Of a stretch of 64,000 nucleotides of DNA, positions 46,881 through 57,842 are shown in pieces. Below the pieces are notes generated by a model. The model made no database searches, was not told where the DNA came from, and was given only the letters and a program-made list of their open reading frames with translations. Made by a program: the position numbers and the translations under genes. Position 1 is the first letter of the stretch. Every line of letters begins with the position of its first letter. Source of the DNA: Arabidopsis thaliana (lineage: Eukaryota > Streptophyta > Magnoliopsida > Brassicales > Brassicaceae); contig NC_003071.7 in the NCBI RefSeq assembly GCF_000001735.4, positions 631,001-695,000 of the forward strand. The letters run 5' to 3'.

Positions 46881-47153
46881 ATGAAGATGATTGTGAAGCT
46901 CTCTGCAATAGCAATGGTGGTTATTCTGCTTTTTCTTGCATCTGGCCTTGCACAAGCTAGGATCGACCCTTTTCTTCAAACCAACACAAAACCAATCCTC
47001 CTAACTGAGCAAATTTCTCATGCACTTAACCAGTATGCGAAGATATCGGCTGACCAAACTTACTGGCCTCCAGGTCAATTTCCTTGTTTCTTTCCAAAAT
47101 GGGATCCGCATTGTATCCAATTCCTATCTCCATCTGCATCTCCATCCCCATAA
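46881..47153 (+). CDS. Secreted peptide, family member 4, with Cys pair (90 aa)
   Basis: Single exon, 90 aa. The signal peptide MKMIVKLSAIAMVVILLFLA ends SGLAQA, then the mature start RIDPFLQTNTK. The family unit is reduced to AKISADQTYWPPGQFPCFFP, then KWDPHC (C-x8-C), with a Ser/Pro tail SPSASPSP. It shares the signal peptide, the mature R-x-x-P-F start, the KIS-x-x-Q motif and the promoter with the other members, but the middle is unrelated. It lies just after the LINE and before the solo LTR. It pairs most closely with member 5 (same tail, similar 3' flank for about 200 bp). Function unknown. Confidence 0.77.
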   Translation: MKMIVKLSAIAMVVILLFLASGLAQARIDPFLQTNTKPILLTEQISHALNQYAKISADQTYWPPGQFPCFFPKWDPHCIQFLSPSASPSP

Positions 47154-48507
47154 ACACATGTCTTTTGTTTTTATTTTGTTTTCAAATAGTACTAAACGCT
47201 TAAATGAATAAAAATAAGACATGGCAACATTAATATTGGATTGTATTATTGTGAATCTACACATATATTTCACAATAATAATTGTATTTACACTTAATTT
47301 TTGTTTCAAAAAATATATTATTTTATATTGTTGATGTAAGAAAGCAGCTTATATCAACCCAAAACAAATTCATTATGCATTATTAATACACCAACTATGA
47401 TGTCATACCGAACTTCAAACTTTTTTGTGTGAATATGATTGATTGTGCGACTAATTTCTAGACACATTGACTTGTCATTGAGTTGCTTGTTTATTTCCTA
47501 GAATTTTTGTTGGTGTCTGACCCCAAACCTAGTACTTAGATCCAACCGAAGATTGTCATGTAAGCATAAGGTATGAAGGAAGATGAGTGAACGGAAAATT
47601 AATGACGAACCGAAGTCCATGCTCTTACTCCAACGAGGTGAGGAGTTCGGTAAAGTCAACAACGGTTCGAAAGTGAACAATGGGCCGAGCTTCGGAAAGC
47701 CCATGAAGAGGATAAAAGAGTTCAAATAAAGACGTTAAAGCATTGAATAGAAAATCAAATAGACACATTTAAAAGTATTCATTGTATTCAATAGCCAATA
47801 AATGTGAATCATATTGTATAAATATGAGGTTGAAAAGCACCTAAAGAGAGGGGGCATCTTTTGTATCAAGAGCTAATACTATACTCTTTTGTTATCCACA
47901 TTTACTTACATTTTTAATACTATTTGCTATTTGAATTTATCTTGTATTTTGATCTTGAGAGTTTTATCCTACAAATAAATAAATACTTAAGTGTGGAATC
48001 CGACATTCACAATTTTAACTTTTGAAGATTCATTTGCAAGGCTCAAAGATTCATCTGTGTTAATTGTACTAGAAACTTGATCGTAGGACATCGCCTTATC
48101 AGATAAAAATGTAAAATGCCCCATAGGCTGTTAAATACTGAAAATGTGAAAGTAACTCTAAGAAAGAGTATTATTTGTTTTTTCACATAAGTTTTAAAAG
48201 ATATTACAAATTTTTTAAACAAATGTAGATGATTTTTAGTAATTATTGTTTTATTAATATAAATCATAAGTAAATAATCGGATAAAGGATTACTTCTAAA
48301 AACAAATGAAACAAATTCTTCACGAAATAATATTTTTATGTCAATAAATATTATAGACTGGAATTATCTCAACTAAATATAGAAAACTGATTTATAAACT
48401 ATATCTTACCATTGCATCACTACATAATCAACTAATACAACCATATTGATATATATCGAATAGATAATTCTAGTAATAAATCCATCATATGTATTGCCTT
48501 CTTTTTT
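47154..48507. other. Spacer holding the solo LTR
   Basis: 47154 to about 47400 is the 3' flank shared with peptide gene 5 (TTATATTGTTGATG, TATCAACCCAAA). A solo LTR follows at 47508-48011, then AT-rich sequence up to the promoter of gene 5. Confidence 0.5.
47508..48011. mobile_element. Solo LTR of a retrotransposon (504 bp)
   Basis: Begins TGTTGGTGTC and ends GACATTCACA, imperfect inverted ends with the TG...CA rule. It is flanked by a perfect 5-bp target duplication ATTTT (47503-47507 and 48012-48016). Inside, a TATAAATATG box near 47817 is followed by a GGGGGCATC/TTTTGTATCAAGAGC segment like a transcript start/R region, on the plus strand. No internal retrotransposon genes remain, so it probably arose by LTR-LTR recombination. 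Copia or gypsy class cannot be told. Confidence 0.75.
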
Positions 48508-48585
48508 GGTCACAAAAAATAAAAGCTAGTCAACAAAAAAGATCATATTGCTTTTTTGTTATTTTGATCAAAACCGTATAAATAA
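48508..48585 (+). promoter_or_regulatory. Core promoter of peptide gene 5: W-box and TATA
   Basis: GGTCAC at 48508, AGTCAA at 48528-48533 and TATAAATAA at 48577-48585. Distances to the ATG are 95 and 46 bp. Confidence 0.65.
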
Positions 48586-48622
48586 GGAAGCGACGGTAAA
48601 CGTTTTTATTCCCAAATAAAAC

Positions 48623-48868
48623 ATGAAAATGATTGTAAGGCTCTCTGCAATAGCAATAGTGGTTACTCTGCTCCTAGCATCTCACCTTGCCCATGCTAGA
48701 ACCGAGCCTTTTCTTCTTTCACCAAATTCAAAATTCCAAGCCAATTCAAAACCAATTCATCGATTACTAGCTTCTCTAACCGACGCGAAGATATCCGTGA
48801 ACCAAATTCAAACTCCTTGTTTTCCATGGTACAAGCATTGCCCTCCAGTCCTATCCCCATCCCCATAA
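48623..48868 (+). CDS. Secreted peptide, family member 5, with Cys pair (81 aa)
   Basis: Single exon, 81 aa. The signal peptide MKMIVRLSAIAIVVTLLLA ends SHLAHA, then the mature start RTEPFLLSPN. The conserved unit is AKISVNQIQTPCFPWYKHC (C-x6-C), then PPVLSPSP. A SKPIHRLLASLTD stretch before it could be a linker removed by proteolysis, which is inference. This is the shortest member, and its C-terminal segment has the look of a small disulphide-closed secreted peptide. It shares signal peptide, promoter spacing and 3' flank with member 4. Function unknown. Confidence 0.77.
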   Translation: MKMIVRLSAIAIVVTLLLASHLAHARTEPFLLSPNSKFQANSKPIHRLLASLTDAKISVNQIQTPCFPWYKHCPPVLSPSP

Positions 48869-51800
48869 ACGCATATGTTTTCTGTTTAAAATAGTATTCA
48901 ATGTTTCAATAAAAAAAATATAATACATGACAAAAGCTAATTTTGTTGTGTAATTGTGTATTTACGCTATGTTATAATAATTTTCGTTTTCACATTTAAC
49001 TCTGGTTTCACAAGATATATCATTTTATATTGTCAATGCGAAACACAACTTATTTCAACCCAAACAAATATGCGCTTTTATATACCAATTGGTGTATTAT
49101 ACATAAACTATTCGAGTGTAACTAAAACCTATCTTGACTCAAAAGACTTGAGTCAACATATTAGTATGTGTTAATTCAGAAACCACGTATAGTACTATAA
49201 TAAAGTGACATTATTTTACTTAGCCAATATTGAATTCTTAAAACGATGTCGATGTTATGAAGTCGATATCGTTTCAGTATAACAACGACGTTTTACTGAA
49301 ATACGACACGACCGAGGTAGCATTAGCAACTACCAACATGTTTACTCACACCGTTTGGAATAATGTAGGTTTCGGCTACATTCTAATATTTTATGTAGTT
49401 TAGTTTTAGGAAAAATTGTTTATGTTTGGAATAATATGAGTCGTTTTTCACTGTCAGTGCAACCAAAGTTTATGTTTTGTTTTGTAAAAAAAGAAGAAAA
49501 AAAAAAGTTTATATTTTGTTTGATATTTTACTTCTATAATAATTAGAGAGATAAAATAAAGTACTTTATTAATAAGAGAAATGGTATAAATTTTAATAGT
49601 TTTCGTAGTATGTATTAGTTTTTTTAAAAAAGATATATAAAATAAAACGTAAAGACTATATATAAATTTATTTTTCTTGATTAAAGTGTTTAATATTTTA
49701 GTTTTTACTTTGACCATGATGGAAAACATCATTGTCTACAAATATCGTAAGCCTCAAAATCCAAACCAATATTAATTCAAAATATTTTATTTAAAAAAAA
49801 AAATACCATATTCAGTTTATAAGAAAAATGGTTATGATTAGCTAGAACTTCAAAAGAATCAAACATCCATCCCAAACCAATCGAAATCCCAAAGAGCAAA
49901 ACCATTTTTCATCCTACACTCATCAACAATGATACGTACGTAATTATGCGATATATAATTAGAACTTTTCATAAGGATAATATACTATCTATTTATTTAT
50001 TTCGATTGAAATATATGAACTTCTTACATGCCGAAACAGAAATTAAATTTGATCCATGTAAAAAACGGATAATATTATAGGGAGAGTTGTACCATAAAAT
50101 CTTGTTCGTGAAAACTGTTTATCTCAATCACGTAAGCGGCATATAATTAAATATCGTAGATTATATTTTCAAAAAATTATATAACTAACGACACAGGAAA
50201 AAATATATATTAAATAATTTACCATTTTCATTAATTATGTTTTTTCTTAATAATTGAATAATTTGAAAAATATTCTTGTGGTCCCTTTTATTTTATTTGT
50301 TTCTTATACCTCGAATACAAGTCGCTTTTTTTTTTACATCACCTCGAATAAAAGTCACTTGACGTGTGAATAAATACATAGTATGGACGACGGGAAATTA
50401 AATTAAATTATATGGAGTATGCATTTATTTGCCATTATTCTGATGATATCGTAAACCGTAAGGTACAAAGAAAATAAAAGAGTTGTTTTTGAAAAAGCTG
50501 CTACAATGGAAGGAATTTTACCAGAGTCCAGAAGAATAGACAACACATAGAAACAAGAAGAAAACAAAAGAAAAAGATAAAAGTATCTCAATTTTTGTTT
50601 TTTTTGTATTATAAAATAAAAGCCCACAAGGTCACAAGGAAATTATAAACTAAGAAAGTGAACTGCTCTTATTTCTTAATTGTGTTTTGTGTAATTAAGA
50701 CTTGAATGGTCATTAGCAATTGCCGCAATTTGGTAGTTAGTGCTTCTTTTACGAATCAATAAAAATGAGATTAGTCCCCACTCACCTAGAGGAACAACCG
50801 CCACCGTAGTTGAGACAACAACTTGTCGTGTTTGTTAGAACTTTTCTAAAACGAATTAAGTTTGTCGATTAGAACAATTATACCTAAAAGGTCAAAACAT
50901 GAAAATGAAACATATTTTTTGACCGTCAAAAAGAAAAATATATCTTAAAACATTAGTCATCAAGAAGCAGAAATAATAATCTTAAGCAAGAAAGTAATAG
51001 TTTTCAGGTAAAATCTTAATATGTATTGGTGATTTGATGTTTTCATTTGTTTGATTTTAAAGAAATATAAAAATAGGGATTAGTGATAATTAAGTCGAAA
51101 ATGTAAAGCAATAAAAAAAATCTATTTACCAAGACTTACTATATATACTTTTAGGCCAAAATTTACAATTCTGCCACCCAAGAGCAATTGTTCATATATC
51201 ATCTATAACATAGAGTCTAATTTTACAACACTGATAGCCCGCAATATAAACCAAAAACTTTATATTATCAAAACTTAATAATAATCGAGATTTTGGTCTT
51301 AACAAAACTCGTAACAAACTTTGGTTTATGAATATATTTCAGTAACTATATTATCAGTTGATTATGATATTTTTATTTTATTGTTTATCTTTTGATTCTT
51401 TCTCACAATTGTATGTTCCAGAAAACGGATGATCATGGTATATAAGTGCACATATTTGGTAGGACCAATAATTAATAGTAACTTCAAGTAAATCATATAA
51501 ATTCACAAGCATGACATGACAACCTCTTGAAGCTAATATCATACGTGACATAATTAATGGCGAAGGCCGAAGGGTAAAGGAACAATATGTGTTTTTAATT
51601 AACTAGCTTAACAAGTTAAGGCTTTATAGTAATGTTTAGAACATTCTTTCGTTTTGAATTAGTATCAATCTCACACTTTTAAATTTTAAGATGGTAAAAA
51701 ATATTATTATTATACCTTACTACCAAATTTTTAGTTATTTAATGTTTTGGAACAAAGATGAGATATTGTTATTTATTATGACTTTCTCTTTGTTATCTAC

Positions 51801-52620
51801 TTCAATACTCTTCCCACTAATTATCTGACACGTTTCTACACTGTTGTAAATTTGATGTCTGATAGTGCAAGACAAGCAATCTCCCATAATCCTAATTCTT
51901 GGCTCTCTTCTTTTTTTTCTTTCCCTTTACTGATAATTTGTTTTGGGTGAATATGAAAATCTTAGAGCATCCACATTACTCATACCTTTGTAGATATCTC
52001 AAAAATAAATTAAAATTAAATTAAAGACAGCTTCTATTTTAGAGATCTAAAATGTCTTTCTAAAGACACTATTACACAATTAAAAACATTAAATTATCTT
52101 TTTCTATTATTTTTAATTTAAAGACACCCTCAAAGTATCACCAATGAAGAATGAGGATGGTCTTATATTCAATATAACCTTCAATTCATCAATGACTGCG
52201 ATATATCAATATTATAAAATGACATTTCATGAGTAAAAATGTATATAAAAATGAATAACTACTTATCTTATAAAGTCTAATTTAGTGATTGTTGTTGTTT
52301 CTTCAAATTTTAAATTAAATGATGTAGCTTTTTTTGTTTCAAATAATTTAGCTACACTTTTTCTTTTCCATATTTTGATCACAATTGTATTGTTTTTGTC
52401 TATATATTATCACCCAAATTTTAATTTGGTAGAGACATTATTGAATAAAATATCCTATATATGAATTAATAAAATGAAAACTAGGTGTAATTAATTAATG
52501 ATCTTTTTTCTCTTTGTCTGTAGAAAAGTGAGGAAATAATTAGCTATGGCTATGGCTCTCATGTGTCTTTCTCATGCTTTATTGGCTTTCACTACTAATA
52601 CTCTAAGCCCTTAGTTTAAG
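48869..52620. other. Gene-poor spacer before the ZF-HD gene
   Basis: AT-rich. The first 230 bp are the 3' flank of peptide gene 5. A MITE lies at 51965-52162. No frame has a recognisable family and no RNA gene was seen. Confidence 0.55.
51965..52162. mobile_element. MITE, PIF/Harbinger (Tourist)-like, 198 bp
   Basis: Flanked by TTA at 51962-51964 and 52163-52165. The left end GAGCATCCACATTACTCAT and the right end, reversed, GACCATCCTCATTCTTCAT form an imperfect terminal inverted repeat. The interior is AT-rich and noncoding. Confidence 0.65.
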
Positions 52621-52651
52621 AAGTGCCTTCACATCCAAAACCCACCTGCAA

Positions 52652-52685
<34 letters not shown>

Positions 52686-53301
52686 ATCTTCTTTCTTCAA
52701 AGTCTATCACTTTATAAAACCCTAATTAAATCTCTAAACTCCTTAGCCTCTCTCTATTCTCAGAACCTTGTGGTTATTCTCAAGAAAGGTTTCATTTTGA
52801 GATAAAGTTTGCTGCTCTTTCTGGTTGTGGGTATGTGCTCTTAACTTCTTCAGTCAATTTTTTCATTTGGTTTAAATAGAACAATTTTGTTTTGGTGATA
52901 CAATAAAGATTGTCTTCTTGATTATCATCAACCTCTCACTTGGAATAAGACCTTTCTTTCTCAAGTGGGTTTGTCAGCTTTTGCTTAAGCAGGCTTGCAA
53001 TAAGTTTTTCTTTTCTTTTGTACTTTTTCGTTTTGTTCTCTATCTTTATGGACCTTCTAAAATTAGGGTTTTTCTTTTTGTTTGGAGGAAATAATTAAAA
53101 AAATGGGGTTAATGAGTAGTGAAGAAAGCTCTTGCCTTTTTGTAGCTTAATCATTTGAATTTTACTCATTAATTATCTTTACTCTTGTTTTTTTCTTCCT
53201 AACTAGTTTCTTTGTCCCCAAACCAAGAAACACTTTGCAAAACCCAAAAAAAGTTTTAAATATAAAATCGTGTTTATTTCCTTGGCAGATAGATCAAAAG
53301 A
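52621..53301 (+). promoter_or_regulatory. 5' leader of the ZF-HD gene with CT repeat and UTR intron
   Basis: A CT-dinucleotide run (about 52655-52684) lies in the probable leader. GT at 52831 and AG at 53288 bound a likely 458-bp 5' UTR intron that ends 13 bp before the start codon. CT-rich leaders and leader introns are common in plant regulator genes. Confidence 0.5.
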
Positions 53302-54234
53302 ATGGAGATTGCAAGTCAAGAAGATCCTATTCCAATAAACACTAGTTATGGTAATAGTGGAGGTGGGCATGGGAACATGAACCATCATCATCATGCCAAT
53401 TCTGCACCATCATCTCTCAACATTACTACTTCAAACCCACTACTAGTCTCCTCAAATAGTAATGGTCTTGGTAAAAATCATGATCATTCTCATCATCATC
53501 ATGTGGGTTACAACATCATGGTTACCAACATCAAGAAAGAGAAGCCTGTGGTGATAAAGTACAAGGAATGCCTAAAGAACCATGCAGCTACCATGGGAGG
53601 CAATGCCATTGATGGTTGTGGAGAGTTTATGCCAAGTGGTGAAGAAGGTTCCATTGAAGCTCTCACTTGCTCAGTTTGCAACTGCCATAGAAACTTTCAT
53701 AGAAGAGAAACCGAAGGTGAAGAGAAAACATTCTTTTCCCCTTACCTCAACCACCACCAACCACCTCCGCAGCAGAGAAAACTCATGTTCCACCACAAGA
53801 TGATCAAATCACCATTACCACAACAAATGATAATGCCTATTGGCGTTACAACCGCTGGATCCAACTCAGAGTCAGAGGATCTTATGGAGGAAGAAGGCGG
53901 AGGAAGCTTGACATTCCGGCAGCCACCACCACCACCATCACCGTATAGTTACGGACATAATCAGAAGAAAAGGTTTAGGACAAAGTTTACACAAGAGCAA
54001 AAGGAGAAGATGATTAGTTTTGCGGAAAGAGTTGGTTGGAAGATTCAGAGACAAGAGGAATCTGTTGTTCAACAGCTTTGTCAAGAGATTGGAATTAGGA
54101 GAAGAGTTCTTAAAGTTTGGATGCACAACAACAAACAAAATCTCTCCAAGAAGAGCAACAACGTTAGTAACAATGTCGACCTTTCTGCTGGTAATAACGA
54201 CATTACTGAAAATCTTGCTTCTACTAATCCTTAG
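53302..54234 (+). CDS. HB21: Zinc-finger homeodomain transcription factor HB21/ZHD3 (310 aa)
   Basis: Single coding exon, 310 aa. A His- and Asn-rich N-terminus precedes the ZF-HD dimerisation domain, from about residue 87 (YKECLKNHAATMGGNAIDGC) through CSVCNCHRNFHRRE. An acidic and proline/histidine linker follows. The homeodomain runs from about residue 222 to 280 (KKRFRTKFTQEQKEKM to VLKVWMHNNKQN), with the family's Met in place of the usual helix-3 Phe/Gln context (KVWMHNNK). ZF-HD proteins dimerise through the C/H-rich domain, bind ATTA-type sites and act in the nucleus. I recall this locus as At2g02540 (ATHB21, ZFHD4, ZHD3). Confidence 0.94.
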   Translation: MEIASQEDPIPINTSYGNSGGGHGNMNHHHHANSAPSSLNITTSNPLLVSSNSNGLGKNHDHSHHHHVGYNIMVTNIKKEKPVVIKYKECLKNHAATMGGNAIDGCGEFMPSGEEGSIEALTCSVCNCHRNFHRRETEGEEKTFFSPYLNHHQPPPQQRKLMFHHKMIKSPLPQQMIMPIGVTTAGSNSESEDLMEEEGGGSLTFRQPPPPPSPYSYGHNQKKRFRTKFTQEQKEKMISFAERVGWKIQRQEESVVQQLCQEIGIRRRVLKVWMHNNKQNLSKKSNNVSNNVDLSAGNNDITENLASTNP

Positions 54235-55417
54235 TTAAGTTCAGATTGTTGTTATATAACTTCACTCATGTGATTACTTAATTAATTAAGTACTTTCTTA
54301 TCGTATGGTTAATGTTTTCTCCTTTCTCGGCTAATCATTGTTTAGGTAGCTTTATAAACATGTGTTTTATTAGGGTACCTATAATCTTGGTTTTGGAGCG
54401 TGTAAGATAAGTTTTTGATGTTTTCTTATAATGTATGTTTAAGAAAATTCTTGGCGATTTAACCAATGCATTGGGATGTGCACTGTTATTATTTACTTCG
54501 AATCATTAGACTTTGTAGTTCGTGATATCATTTGTCACGTTTACTATTTATGTGAGTAGCAGAATTTTAGATTCTCATAGGTAACTCTTTTTGTTTTTGT
54601 TTTTTGAATTCTGATATTTATTAAAGGAAGTGTATCATACAAAGTCCATAACAAAATTAATACTAGTTACCTAAATCTTACGCCGGTCTTGTTTTGATTT
54701 GTCTTGTTTCTTTTTTGTCGTTGTTTTGATTTAACAAAATATTTTTTTTTGATTTGTCTTGTTTTTTAAACATCCGGTCTTGCTTTGATTCTATTATTTT
54801 GTTTTCTAGTTTGAAAAAATATTTTCATTCTCATGATCGAAAAATAAATTGCACGGAAAACAAAGAGAGCAATAAATTACGATTTCTATCAATGGAGAGA
54901 GTTGGAGATTGTCCTGGCGAGTGTAAGTCAAGTCCTAATATGTATGACGTATTAGGTTGAGTAAATGTTTGGTTGGTGTACTAGTAAACTCATTTATGGA
55001 CCTTTTCTTTTATTTGAACAATTATGTGCATTTACTTTATGTGACTTCTTGGCATATTGCAAGTCGTGTAATGTGATATGGGATAAAATATGTCATGCAT
55101 CAAAATGGAGTTACGATTTTAAGATGTTGTTGTTCCTTGTGATATCACATGTTTCATTTATTGTAATATTAAATGTAACATTTTCACTTGTTGTTTTATA
55201 GTAGTATAATTTTTTATGCCTATAGTTTATCACTCGATTTCAGTAAAACATCAATAATGAATTGCGTATTGCGTATTTCGTGGAAGATAAAAATTCAATT
55301 AACTGACATAGTTTATTGATTGCCATTACTATTATTTTGTTATTGAAACGTCATTTTATTCAAATATATTTTTATCTCCTTCAAGATTGACATAGCATTA
55401 TAGCACTATAACAATAT

Positions 55418-55452
<35 letters not shown>

Positions 55453-56383
55453 TATCCAACTCTTTACATATGATCGATACATCATCACTTTAACATTTAT
55501 CATGTGTCTATTAAATAATTAATGTAAACTTTTCAATTTTTAATTTATAAGTTAATGATAAATTTATTATTTAATTTTATATATGATTTTATTTTACATA
55601 TTTACTGTACTATTACTAAATTTATTTAAATATTACATGATTTTTCAATAAATTTTTCAATAAATTTATTTAAATATTTTATTTTAATAGTTTTTTCATA
55701 CTCGAAGATTTTTTTGTAATCCAAACTCAAAGTATGAGTGTATAATAGTCGTGAATTAGTTAATGATTTGAGTAGTTTATTTTTTAAATTGATATTTATA
55801 TAATAAATCATCGAGGGTACATAATACGTACGGAGCTCCGATCCATCATCAAATTCTTATGTTTCTAATTACGAACACTACCCTCTGTTAAATTGGTTTA
55901 AGATGAACGTTGTTTATGAATGATGTGTATGATGCATTATTGAGAATGTTGTTAGAAAAAAAATATTTTAATACTGAAATAATTTTTTATTGCATGAGTG
56001 AATGATTAGATAAATAAAAATTATATTTAAATTAAACAATACAAAAGAATCCGAAAAAACTGCGACGTATCGAGAGTGATCACCTAATATATATTATAGT
56101 TAATAGAAAAACTTCCAGAAAATATAATAGAAATACAGTTGAACCAAACCGAACCGGGTTAGGTCCGTACGATGAAATCGGCCAGCAAAATCAAACAAAA
56201 TTATGGAAATATATAACAATAATAATATAGAAAAATGTAAACTAGGAAAAAATGAAAATAGCAGAAATAATGGAAAGGAATAGCTAACGGGAAATTTTGA
56301 CTCTTTTCATCACACTATATATATTGACACACACTCCTTTTTGTTATTGCTTCAAAAAGAAAAAAAAAGAATAATTGTAAGCT
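54235..56383. other. Spacer between HB21 and the XPG-like gene
   Basis: AT-rich. It holds an AT dinucleotide run at about 55422-55448, repeated CCGGTCTTG.TTTGATT motifs near 54682 and 54775, and two unrecognised frames of 60-80 codons (54754-55201) that I do not support as genes. Confidence 0.5.
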
Positions 56384-57596
56384 ATGGGCTTCACAAGTTT
56401 GTACTCTCTCTATGGAAAATCCAAGGTTCTGAAATCAATTAGTTTTTCCGCTCTCAACAGTAAAACTCTCGCAATTGACGCTTCAATGTGGTTATACAGA
56501 GGTGCTTTAAATAATGCCCGGAAATTCTTGGAGGAACCAACTACACCCAACTCTGAACATATAATGTTTGTCATCAAAAAAGTCAAACAATTCATCGACC
56601 GTAATGTGAATCCTATTCTTGTTTTCGATGGACATCGTTTACCTATTAAGTCACCGCGGAACCCAATAAAAACTCTAGAATACGCAAAGGATCTTGACGC
56701 ATCAGCACAACTTATGGCTCCCGATGACCCTAAGAGAAAGGACAAAGAGAAGAATGCTACTAAGATCTTTCAAAGTCATATACACATCACGCCTTATGTG
56801 ATACATGTTTTCATTGAGGTAACATTTACGGTAAATAATTATTTTTAAGAATTTTCACTTCTTTCTAATTTTTTATTAACCTTTCTTTTTTCTCCCATTG
56901 AAGGTTTAAAAAAAAAAAGTATCCGAATATTGAGTTTATCGTTGCTGCTCACAGCTTGTATATTTGGCTAATAATAAAGATAAAAGCGTTTATGCGGTTC
57001 TCACTATTAACACTGACCTCATACCATTTAGATGTTGAAGAGTAAGTTCTTTAATACACTTATCAATTATTATTATTTTAAAGGTTTTTCTCATGTAGAC
57101 ATAACATTAATTTTTACTACCACTTTAAACTTTTGTGTGATCACAAATTATTTTCGCCAGTAAAGACTTTGAATTGCTTGAACTCGAAATGATAGACTTA
57201 TTGAAGCGGTTTCATAGTAGCAAGAAAAATAAAGACAACGAAAAAGAAACTAAAGAAGAAGCAAAATCTTACGATTTTTCAGAATTCACAGACGATAATT
57301 TTCTGGAGATGTGCATTCTTTGCGATTGTGACTATTTTAAATGGCCATTAACGGAGGGATCCGAAAGAGCATATGAAATAATTGGTACTAAAACTATACG
57401 TGGTAGAGAGGTACTTTTTACTTGGTTTAGTTCAAAATAGTAGTATACTATACATTTAGATTTTGTATTTGCATGTATGATGACATGATGTGTGTTATTC
57501 ATTTTCTTTCAGGTAATAGAGGAACTACTAGAGGACAGCACTGACCTAACTTCTCATCTGAAAAAATTCATAATTTTGTTGCTTTTCAAATATTAG
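56384..57596 (+). CDS. EXO1/XPG-like nuclease homologue, truncated and probably inactive (296 aa model)
   Basis: Four-exon model: 56384-56818, 56920-57041, 57161-57410 and 57513-57596, in phase, 296 aa. Exon 1 is a clear XPG N-domain: MGFTSLYSLYG, LAIDASMWLYRGAL and PILVFDGHRLPIK match EXO1. Exon 3 matches the XPG I-region tail (FLEMCILCDCDY for the usual MCILSGCDY). In exon 2, the stretch that should read PYEADAQLVYLANN has lost the EADA acidic motif. The QLVYLANN and INTDLIPF pieces are present only in another frame, so the catalytic metal ligands are missing from the product. The CDS ends early at TAG in exon 4, but homologous codons continue beyond it. I recall this as At2g02550 (PIN domain-like). 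It is best seen as a decaying gene. Confidence 0.6.
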
Positions 57597-57842
57597 TATG
57601 TCTATAATCAAGTAATTGAAGAGCTTCAACACTTGAATGTGCCTGAGGTGTCTAACCTTCCATTCTTGCGTGACCGTGAGTCTGGCGATGAATTTGTCAT
57701 TCGAAAGTATGAAGATTCTACGGGCACATATTTGTCAACAACTAAGACTAAGGAAATAGCATAAGGAAGACTTAATCCTGAAACCCACGAAAAATTTACA
57801 CACGTGGAAGTGGAAGAAACAGATGACGAAGAAACTACTTAG
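57597..57842 (+). pseudogene. Downstream relic of the EXO1-like gene
   Basis: After the TAG at 57594-57596 the same frame continues with homologous-looking sequence (YNQVIEELQHLNVPEVSNL, then FLRDRESGDEFVIRKYED). A second stop, TAA, sits within TKEIA-stop-GRLNPETHE, where related nucleases read through (LA-x-G-x-(I/L)-(D/N)-P). The frame ends at TAG 57840-57842. Two in-frame stops show that the gene has lost its tail. Confidence 0.65.

Noticed and set aside
49454..49732. 92-codon minus-strand frame rich in I, F, K and Y
   Set aside because: Composition is that of AT-rich noncoding DNA, with homopolymer runs; no start or stop support.
54754..55201. Two adjacent plus-strand frames after HB21
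   Set aside because: No family, no conserved motif, AT-driven composition; separated by a stop with no splice signals joining them.
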